Below the pieces are notes generated by a model that ran no database searches, was not told the origin of the DNA, and saw only the letters and a list, made by a program, of their open reading frames with translations. Below, in pieces: positions 1 through 5,306 of a stretch of DNA of 6,731 bases (position 1 is the first letter of the stretch; each line of letters starts with the position of its first letter). A program made the translations under genes and the position numbers. This DNA is from Bacteroidales bacterium (GTDB lineage: Bacteria > Bacteroidota > Bacteroidia > Bacteroidales > UBA932): positions 1 through 6,731 of the forward strand of contig JAFZLP010000033.1 in NCBI GenBank assembly GCA_017551405.1. Direction: 5' to 3'.

Positions 1-393
1 GCGGTAGGCTATGTAGGGGCTGGCCTCCTCTTCCGCCACATGGATGGTGAAAGGATTCATTTCCAGCCACTTGCCGTCTTGCCTGACGGCAATTGAGAAG
101 TGCAGGTCGGAGCCTTTGGAAGCTTTCAGCAGCCTTTTCCACTTGCCTGCGGGAAGATGGAAACAGCCCTTGCGGCTTTTCACGCTGAAAGCCGCCCCGG
201 CACCCTCGACGGTGAGCGCGTAAGCAGATGACCCGCTCATGCAGAAGTTCAGCGGAGCTATATTCGGCGGAACCGTAACTTCCTTGTAATCAGGGAAGAT
301 ATCGTAGTCTTCGGCCAGCTTCCCGGAGGGCACCACCCTGCCGCAGGACATGATGGCCAGTACCGACAATACTATGACAGCGAGCTTTTTCAT
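1..393 (-). CDS. Lipoprotein, N-terminal part of a TolB-like/PD40-type protein (partial)
   Basis: The ATG at 393-391 overlaps the preceding TGA as ATGA. The frame is open for 131 codons down to the left edge, so the C-terminus is missing. The N-terminus MKKLAVIVLSVLAIMSCG is a lipoprotein signal with Cys17; Met at -2 is unusual but tolerable. It is followed by YDIFPDYKEVTVPPNIAPLN at about 33-52. The sequence then reads as beta strands, with a KWKRLLKASKGSDLHF segment, WLEMNPFTIHVA, and ends in PYIAYR. This order resembles the N-terminal module of Bacteroidales lipoproteins often annotated as TolB-like or PD40 proteins. In those, as I recall, a heme-type CxxCH motif and a beta-propeller follow. 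None of that part is in this window, so the assignment is by N-terminal resemblance and context next to the probable DUF6057 gene. The coding call is strong; the family is moderate. Confidence 0.85.
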   Translation of the reverse strand, partial: MKKLAVIVLSVLAIMSCGRVVPSGKLAEDYDIFPDYKEVTVPPNIAPLNFCMSGSSAYALTVEGAGAAFSVKSRKGCFHLPAGKWKRLLKASKGSDLHFSIAVRQDGKWLEMNPFTIHVAEEEASPYIAYR

Positions 394-2126
394 CTTTGCA
401 CGGAAATCATGTAATACCAGAAAGTGTCGCCATACCGGCCGCGCATGGCCTGGACGGGATCCAGGCCCTTTTTCGTGAGTTCGTTGAACCGCGCGATAAA
501 GGAATCGTAGCGATCTGCCACCTCCTGGCTGATTATGCCGGGGTCAGGCATGCGCTTCTTGCTCCTGAAATATACCAGATAGGCCTCCTCCAGTCTTTGG
601 GGGATGTCTTCACCGGGAGCGTAAGTGGCTTCTATATAATTCTTTATCTCTTCGAGATTGCCTTCCAGAAGGAGGATGGACCGGTAGTAGCCCAGCGCTC
701 CGGGATCGGCCGGAGCAGCCTCCAGGATATGCCGAAGGTCGCTCTCCGGGCTTGCCAGCAGATGGTCTTCGGAAGGGATGCAGCTGCGGTAGCGCGACAG
801 CAGGGGATCCGCCCCGATGGCGGCTTCATCGCCGAGGAAACGCCTCTGCTCCTTTGCCCACCGTGCATGGAAAAGGGTCTTCTCGAGTGCGCAGATATAC
901 TTTTCGGCTATCTGCGGGGATCCCAGCACCAGATTGGTCTGCACCAGGATGCGCGCCATGTAGGGATTCCCCCACTTGTAGCCCACCAGGGCGTCGAAGG
1001 CCGCATTTTGCGCCGCGGCGACATCTCCCATGCGCATGTAAACCCATGCCATGATGGAGGCCATGTCGGGGTTCTGGTTGTTGCCGGTGGATGCCGCCAT
1101 AACCGATTTGGCGCCGTTCTGCGGGCTGTCGAACAGCCTGTCGGGGAGAAGGCCCAGATGGGACTTGGCCAGATTCCGCAGATTGATGAAAAGATAATTG
1201 GGATCCTTGCCGGCCGGATCGTCATAAATGGCCTCCCAGTTGCCCCTGGCGGCGAAATGCAGCTCTTTCAGGAGCTGGTACTGGAGCGGGTCGTTCACGG
1301 CCCGGAAACCGAAGAAAACGAAGCCTGCCGCTACCAGGGTAAGCACGGCGGCGGGGATGATGGAACGGGCCTCCAGCTTCCGGAACAACCCGGCGACAAC
1401 CAGCACCGCGGGCAGGAGGAACCATGACAGGTTGATGAAGAACCGCGGATAGACCAGTTCGTCGAAATAACCGGCCGCGAAAAAGGTCCTGGAGAAATTG
1501 TCGGTGATGCCGGAAAGGAAGAAGGCATATCCCAGCACGGCCAGAGCGGCGGCGGGAATCAGCGCCGCGTACCAGTGCCTGATGTCCTTGAGCAGGGTCC
1601 ACACGAAGATGCACACCGCAAGCAGGGTCGCCACCGGGCCTGCCAGCACGAACAGCGCCGCCGTCAGAATCGTCCCAGCCAGAACCCTGGCCCGCAGGGA
1701 CCTGCCTTCGCTGAACGGCAGATACCACCTCAGGGCGAGGATGAGGAGCAGGAAGGAGACGAACCCCTGGTAAGAGTAGAACTGGTCGGCAAGGGAGATG
1801 CACTCGGAAAGGAGCGGCAGCAAGCACAGCGGCAGCAGCCATCCTGGGCATTTCAGCGCCTTCCAGAGGTTCCATGCGCCAAGGCCGGCAAGCACCCCGG
1901 TGATGAGGGCGCCGGCGTATTTGAAAATGAAGAACTGGGTGAGGAGCCCGGCCAGCACGGCGGACAGTCCGCCGACCTGCAAGAGCCCTGAAGCCAGGCC
2001 CGAAAGGGAGCTGTCGAAAAGGAGCGTCTGCTCGCGGAAAAAGAATTCATACTCCTCCCCCAACTGCAGCAGCACTATGACCGCGGCGGAGGCGAGAAGT
2101 ATGAAAATCAGCGGGAAACGCTTCAC
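390..2126 (-). CDS. Polytopic membrane protein with TPR-like C-terminus, probably DUF6057 family
   Basis: The protein has 578 residues. It starts at GTG (2126-2124), which overlaps the previous TGA as GTGA. No other start fits, because the next Met codons lie deep in the protein and the N-terminus is already a good membrane helix after MKRF. Roughly nine or ten hydrophobic segments fill residues 5-275 (about 5-21, 41-65, 66-87, 94-112, 118-134, 146-178 as two, 185-205, 228-248, 255-273). Residues about 280-578 are soluble and mainly helical. They include a NLRNLAKSHLGLLPDRLF segment and a TPR-like helix pair near 355-380 (ASIMAWVYMRMGDVAAAQ). This arrangement matches my memory of the Bacteroidales DUF6057 family, whose function is unknown; no catalytic residues stand out. 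The stop overlaps the next start as ATGA, so membrane protein and lipoprotein are coupled and may form a complex at the inner membrane. The membrane nature is certain; the family name is from recall. Confidence 0.92.
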   Translation of the reverse strand: MKRFPLIFILLASAAVIVLLQLGEEYEFFFREQTLLFDSSLSGLASGLLQVGGLSAVLAGLLTQFFIFKYAGALITGVLAGLGAWNLWKALKCPGWLLPLCLLPLLSECISLADQFYSYQGFVSFLLLILALRWYLPFSEGRSLRARVLAGTILTAALFVLAGPVATLLAVCIFVWTLLKDIRHWYAALIPAAALAVLGYAFFLSGITDNFSRTFFAAGYFDELVYPRFFINLSWFLLPAVLVVAGLFRKLEARSIIPAAVLTLVAAGFVFFGFRAVNDPLQYQLLKELHFAARGNWEAIYDDPAGKDPNYLFINLRNLAKSHLGLLPDRLFDSPQNGAKSVMAASTGNNQNPDMASIMAWVYMRMGDVAAAQNAAFDALVGYKWGNPYMARILVQTNLVLGSPQIAEKYICALEKTLFHARWAKEQRRFLGDEAAIGADPLLSRYRSCIPSEDHLLASPESDLRHILEAAPADPGALGYYRSILLLEGNLEEIKNYIEATYAPGEDIPQRLEEAYLVYFRSKKRMPDPGIISQEVADRYDSFIARFNELTKKGLDPVQAMRGRYGDTFWYYMISVQR

Positions 2127-2827
2127 TGGAGTTCGGAATGCAGGAATTCTACGAGGGCAGCCAGCGAATCGTCGTCGGAATACTTGACCTTATTGGCTTT
2201 CCAGAAAGCGTTCAGCTTTTTGCTGTCCAGCCGGCTGTCGGACTTGACGTCACTCTTTATGGCCCTTACACGGTAACCGCCGTTCAGATGGATGAACTTG
2301 GTTTCGGTGAGAATCAGCTCCTCGCCGCCGAGCTTCTGGGCGGCAACGTCCCCCAGGGGCTGGTTGAGGCGCAACGACAGCGTGGCTCCGTTGGAGCCCT
2401 CGAAAACGTCACGTTTCTCGACCGCGGACACCGAAGACTTGAAACCGTAGCCCACGTCCGCCCTGGACATGGCCTCGCGGTTCACCCGGGTGGCGAGCAG
2501 GACGGCCCCGTGCTCGGTGCGGCGAAGCACCTTCATGAGTTCGCCCTGGGAGTTGATAAAGTCCACTCCGGCTATCCTCACCGCCTTGGGAGTGAGGCCG
2601 GCCATCTTGAGGGTGTCGTTCTCGACATAGAAGAGCTTGCCACCGTTGACGCCGATGTTGAGCTTGTCCATGACGAGCCTGCTGCCGTCCGAAGCGATAA
2701 CTTCGCCGGGGGCGAAATCTTCGTTGAGGAAAGGCCACTTCTCGTGGGGCACATAGCGGCTCTGCCCTGCCAGAGGAGCCTGGAAGGCCAGAAGGAGGAT
2801 GGCGACAAATAAGATGCTATTTCGCAT
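2123..2827 (-). CDS. Exported protein of unknown function, 234 residues
   Basis: The ATG at 2827 overlaps the preceding gene by 11 nt, and an AGGA lies five nt upstream. The stop is TGA at 2125-2123. Residues 1-22 form a signal peptidase I type signal (hydrophobic core ILFVAILLLAF, likely cut near PLAG/QS). No lipobox is present, so the product should be free in the periplasm or secreted. The mature part begins with a KWPFLNEDFAPGEV segment. It continues with short beta strands carrying repeated Asn-Gly or Asp-Gly turns (SDGSRLV, NGGKLFYVEN, NGGYRVRAI) and ends in a charged helical region (KKLNAFWKANKVKYSDDDSLAALVEFLH). I recall similarly organised uncharacterised proteins in Bacteroidales with the same type of C-terminal tail, but cannot name a family. 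There is no enzymatic motif. Its stop overlaps the next start (GTGA), so it should be made together with the membrane protein and may interact with it. Confidence 0.88.
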   Translation of the reverse strand: MRNSILFVAILLLAFQAPLAGQSRYVPHEKWPFLNEDFAPGEVIASDGSRLVMDKLNIGVNGGKLFYVENDTLKMAGLTPKAVRIAGVDFINSQGELMKVLRRTEHGAVLLATRVNREAMSRADVGYGFKSSVSAVEKRDVFEGSNGATLSLRLNQPLGDVAAQKLGGEELILTETKFIHLNGGYRVRAIKSDVKSDSRLDSKKLNAFWKANKVKYSDDDSLAALVEFLHSELQ

Positions 2828-3251
2828 AAGCTTCCTTTTTGATGTTTTCGGGAATGGTAGTCTTGGCGTAGGTGTCCACCTCTCCTCCTATGCTGGAAGT
2901 GAGGGTGAGGGTGCTGTCGGTAATGTCTACGGTGTAGGTGGAACCCCAGGCCTTGCCGGTGCTGTAGGTGCCGGTGAGGATGCCGTCGGCAAGGGCCCAG
3001 TTGCCCTTGTACGAATGGTACCTGCCCTGGCCGAGCATCTGGTACAGGGTGAAGGTGCCGCCGGTCTCAAAGGAGAGGTACACTTCGACGGTCTGTCCGC
3101 CGAGGGTTGCCTTGGTGGCGATACTCTTGAGCTGCCACTCGCCGATTATCTTTTCGGAGAGATCGGGCTCGGGCGGGACGGGATCTTTGCAGGAAACGGC
3201 GCAGACTGCAGCCGCAGCGATGAGCAATATGATTGATAATATTCTTTTCAT
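2817..3251 (-). CDS. Small lipocalin-like lipoprotein
   Basis: The ATG at 3251 gives 144 residues ending at a TAG. The N-terminus is a lipoprotein signal peptide: MKRI, a hydrophobic stretch, then AVSC with Cys21 as the lipidated residue. Lys and Asp at +2 and +3, followed by a Pro-rich spacer (PVPPEPD), would suit outer-membrane or surface placement, though that signal is only loosely matched. From IIGEW (35-39) onward the sequence is a run of alternating beta strands with turns (GGTFTLY, YKGNWAL, GILTGTY, TYTVDI, TLTLTSS), the pattern of the small lipocalin-like (calycin-type) domains of Bacteroidales lipoproteins. No catalytic motif is visible. It starts 12 nt after the protease stop, with no clear Shine-Dalgarno sequence, so it is probably translated by coupling or from an AT-rich leader. 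Proximity suggests a link to the protease, such as an inhibitor or chaperone, but nothing in the sequence proves it. The gene call is firm; the fold assignment is moderate. Confidence 0.88.
   Translation of the reverse strand: MKRILSIILLIAAAAVCAVSCKDPVPPEPDLSEKIIGEWQLKSIATKATLGGQTVEVYLSFETGGTFTLYQMLGQGRYHSYKGNWALADGILTGTYSTGKAWGSTYTVDITDSTLTLTSSIGGEVDTYAKTTIPENIKKEAYAK
2833..2836 (-). promoter_or_regulatory. Shine-Dalgarno-like AGGA before the 234-residue protein
   Basis: AGGA at 2836-2833 lies five nt before the ATG at 2827, inside the end of the lipocalin-like gene. It is the clearest ribosome binding site among the operon junctions and supports the ATG at 2827, which creates the 11-nt overlap. 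Confidence 0.4.
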
Positions 3252-3263
3252 GGTGCGATGAGA

Positions 3264-5222
3264 TTAAAGCCAGCCGCCGTTTTCGGCCTTGAAATTACGT
3301 GAAACTATGGATACCTCCTGGCTGATGGCCATGCCGCCGATAGCCTTGTCGCTGCCCACCTCGTCACCGCCGCCGACAGCATGGATAACCACCTTGCCGG
3401 AGCCTATCTTGGTGGGATGGATGAACAGACGGCCGTACTGGATGTAGGGATCGCCCTCGAGGCCGAGCGACTGCCTGGTGGCGTCGGGAATCTCCACGCC
3501 GCGGTAAGTGAGGCTCACCGAAGATGTGCCGAAGTACGTGGAAAGGTCTACCCACTGCTCGGAGCCGGTGGACACGATGATGCTGGGGATGCCCTCTATC
3601 TTCATCATGAGTTCCCAGGCGTCGATGCCGCCGGACCCCATCTTGTGGCGGTAGTTGTAAAGCTGCAAGACTTTGCCGTCGGCAAGGGTCTTGGTGCCGT
3701 TCATGCGGGAATCGATGTCTTTGGCGGAAGACACGATCATGGTCTTGAACTCGTCGAGAGTGAAGTGCTTGCCGAGCTTGAGCGCATATGCGAGTCCGAG
3801 CGCGGCAACGCCCGTGACGTGCGGGCAGGCCATGGAAGTGCCCTGGAAGAAGTCGTAGTCGTTTCCATTACTCCTCTCGGAAATAACGGTCGAAAGCACT
3901 CCGGCGGCGAGCCTGTTGCTTCCGACAACCATCATGTCTCCTCCGGGAGCGGAAATGTTGCAGCCGGGGCCATAGTTGGTGTAGTATGCAGGCATGAAGT
4001 CGGGGCCGTAGGACGATACGCTTATCACATTGTTAAGCGCACCGGGATAACCGGCGTAATCCGTGTTGTCGTTTCCGGACGCGAATATGATTACGCCGCC
4101 GTCCACCGCCGCGTTGTTTTTGGTGGCCTCGAAATACAACAGGGCGTCGTACTCAGCGCCGGCGCTATTCTTATATGCACCGTCCGAGAGGAAAGAACCT
4201 GCATGATAGCCGAATGAGCAGGAAATGAGAGACGCACCGTTGTCGGCGGCATACTTGATGGCCCGGCCGCAGCCGGCTATGGAAGTTCCGGTCTTGCCGA
4301 CAAATATCTGGCAGCTCATGAGTTTGACGCCGTTGCCGGAGCCGTCACCGCCCGCTATGCCGCAAACGCCAATGCCGTTATTATTGACGGCCGCGATGGT
4401 TCCGGCGGTATGGGTGCCGTGTCCAGAGTTGCGCGAATCAGTCCAGTTTATAACGCCGTCGAAGCCTTCCACATAGTTGTAGCCGTGGATGTCGTCGATA
4501 TAGCCGTTATTGTCGTCGTCGATGCCGTTGCCGGGAATTTCTTTGGTATTGGTCCACATGTTGGCGACAAGGTCGGGATGGGTATACTTTACGCCCTCGT
4601 CTATGACCGCCACGATGATAGAAGGATCGCCCGTGGTGAGCTGGGTCCAGACATCCTTGACATTGATGTCGCCGCCGGCATAGGAGTTATTGCATATGCT
4701 CTTGTTGCCGGTGTTGATATAACCCCATTGCTCGTTGAAACGCGGGTCGTTGAAAATGTCGTAGACACCCTTGGTTTCAGGACCGGGAGCGACATATTCC
4801 GGAAGGCCTTCAACCGTTGTGTCCTCGGGCCTTACCGCCATGGTGTTGAATTCAACCCTTTCTACAGAAGGAAGAAGCGCGGCGTCTTCTGCCGCAGTTG
4901 TAATGTCGGTGCCCTCTTCGAGGAAGACCTCGTACCATTTGTCGAGGCCGAAGCGCTTTTCCATTTCTTCCTTACCGGGAACGGAGGGGAATACCTTCGC
5001 TATGGACTTTGCCCCGGCTATCGCCGCGAGGTCCTGTTCTGTGGGTTCTGCATTGAAATACAGCAGGATGGAGCCGTCGACGGCACCGACCGCAGTGTTC
5101 ACGGCCTTGGTTGCAAGGGCCGACTGGGGAGTGTTATCCTGCGCAAGCTTGCTTTCGGACCTGTCGCACGAGGACAGGAGCGCAAGCGAAATGACTGTAA
5201 GAATAATCGGTATCCTTTTCAT
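3264..5222 (-). CDS. S8 family (subtilisin-like) serine peptidase, lipoprotein
   Basis: This is a secreted endopeptidase of 652 residues, anchored to the envelope by lipid. I chose the ATG at 5222. A TTG at 5249 would add nine residues, but it sits four nt from the terminator T tract and would push the signal peptide inward. From the ATG, a Lys-Arg start and hydrophobic core run into the lipobox LSSC, with Cys19 as the lipidated residue. Residues about 50-129 resemble an I9-type propeptide (VEGLP and other linker sequence follows). The catalytic domain spans about 191-520. The triad is Asp208 (AVIDEGVKYTHPDL), His268 (GHGTHTAGTIAA) and Ser463 (GTSMACPHVTG), with the oxyanion-hole Asn384 in FASGNDN. 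An Asp/Asn-rich stretch at 232-244 (NGIDDDNNGYIDD) looks like a calcium site. A beta-rich domain of about 110 residues ends the protein at GGWL. There is no type IX C-terminal signal. The Asp motif is D-E-G instead of the usual D-[S/T]-G, and the mature chain has seven further Cys residues. It heads the operon. The family call is certain; the substrate is unknown. Confidence 0.97.
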   Translation of the reverse strand: MKRIPIILTVISLALLSSCDRSESKLAQDNTPQSALATKAVNTAVGAVDGSILLYFNAEPTEQDLAAIAGAKSIAKVFPSVPGKEEMEKRFGLDKWYEVFLEEGTDITTAAEDAALLPSVERVEFNTMAVRPEDTTVEGLPEYVAPGPETKGVYDIFNDPRFNEQWGYINTGNKSICNNSYAGGDINVKDVWTQLTTGDPSIIVAVIDEGVKYTHPDLVANMWTNTKEIPGNGIDDDNNGYIDDIHGYNYVEGFDGVINWTDSRNSGHGTHTAGTIAAVNNNGIGVCGIAGGDGSGNGVKLMSCQIFVGKTGTSIAGCGRAIKYAADNGASLISCSFGYHAGSFLSDGAYKNSAGAEYDALLYFEATKNNAAVDGGVIIFASGNDNTDYAGYPGALNNVISVSSYGPDFMPAYYTNYGPGCNISAPGGDMMVVGSNRLAAGVLSTVISERSNGNDYDFFQGTSMACPHVTGVAALGLAYALKLGKHFTLDEFKTMIVSSAKDIDSRMNGTKTLADGKVLQLYNYRHKMGSGGIDAWELMMKIEGIPSIIVSTGSEQWVDLSTYFGTSSVSLTYRGVEIPDATRQSLGLEGDPYIQYGRLFIHPTKIGSGKVVIHAVGGGDEVGSDKAIGGMAISQEVSIVSRNFKAENGGWL

Positions 5223-5228
5223 AGCCTG

Positions 5229-5259
5229 TAAATATAGCACTTTTTTCAATGCAAAAAAA
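5229..5259 (-). promoter_or_regulatory. Putative Bacteroidota-type promoter of the protease operon
   Basis: Only 30 nt separate the terminator T tract from the protease ATG. Within them TATATTTA (5236-5229) matches the Bacteroidota -7 consensus TAnnTTTG except in the last base. A -33 TTTG-like element could only come from the T tract of the terminator (TTTTTTTG, 5259-5252), about 15-19 nt upstream depending on the register. The -7 box ends six nt before the ATG, so a transcript from it would have almost no leader. The call rests on a consensus match in an AT-rich spacer and is tentative. Confidence 0.35.
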
Positions 5260-5282
5260 GGGCCCGGCGTTGTGCCGGGCCC
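5253..5282 (-). terminator. Rho-independent terminator after the FN3-like gene
   Basis: On the minus strand a perfect 9-bp stem, GGGCCCGGC (5282-5274) pairing with GCCGGGCCC (5268-5260), encloses a 5-nt ACAAC loop. It is followed directly by seven T residues (5259-5253). It begins 24 nt after the TAA stop of the upstream gene. No T tract follows the hairpin in the plus direction, so it should work for minus-strand transcription only. It marks the end of the upstream transcript and implies that the protease gene has its own promoter. Confidence 0.93.
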
Positions 5283-5306
5283 GATTATCAGTTGGGTTGC
5301 CTCAGA

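Larger units (their letters stand above)
1..5222 (-). other. Probable five-gene operon (protease to TolB-like lipoprotein)
   Basis: Five consecutive minus-strand genes are joined by a 12-nt gap (3252-3263), then overlaps of 11 nt (2817-2827), 4 nt GTGA (2126-2123) and 4 nt ATGA (393-390). No terminator or promoter-sized spacer lies between them, and the upstream gene is closed off by a strong terminator. The last gene continues beyond the left edge, so the operon may be longer. Co-transcription is inferred from spacing only. Confidence 0.75.
5223..5306. other. Intergenic spacer between the FN3-like gene and the protease operon
   Basis: This 84-nt spacer is the only sizeable non-coding stretch. 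It holds the terminator of the upstream gene and the tentative promoter of the protease gene, with no room for a small RNA or a long leader. Confidence 0.9.

Noticed and set aside
396..1427. A 343-codon open frame on the plus strand opposite the membrane protein
   Set aside because: It is antisense to a well-supported membrane protein with signal, helices and tight overlaps at both ends. Its product is a mix of low-sense sequence without a domain, as expected from codon bias on the other strand.
2138..2812. A 224-codon plus-strand frame opposite the exported protein
   Set aside because: The opposite strand has a clean signal peptide and overlaps both neighbours, and the plus frame has no export signal or known motif.
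3381..5231. Two long plus-strand open frames (3381-4217 and 4410-5231) opposite the protease
   Set aside because: The minus strand here carries all subtilisin motifs in order, so the plus-strand frames are mirror images of it. They have no convincing start context and no recognisable domains.
5222..5249. A TTG start at 5249 for the protease
   Set aside because: It lies four nt from the terminator T tract, leaves no room for a promoter or leader, and adds nine residues before a complete lipoprotein signal peptide that begins at the ATG at 5222.
5260..5282. The GC-rich inverted repeat as a bidirectional terminator or a protein operator
   Set aside because: A T tract is present on only one side and the hairpin lies just after a stop codon, so a one-way intrinsic terminator explains it fully.
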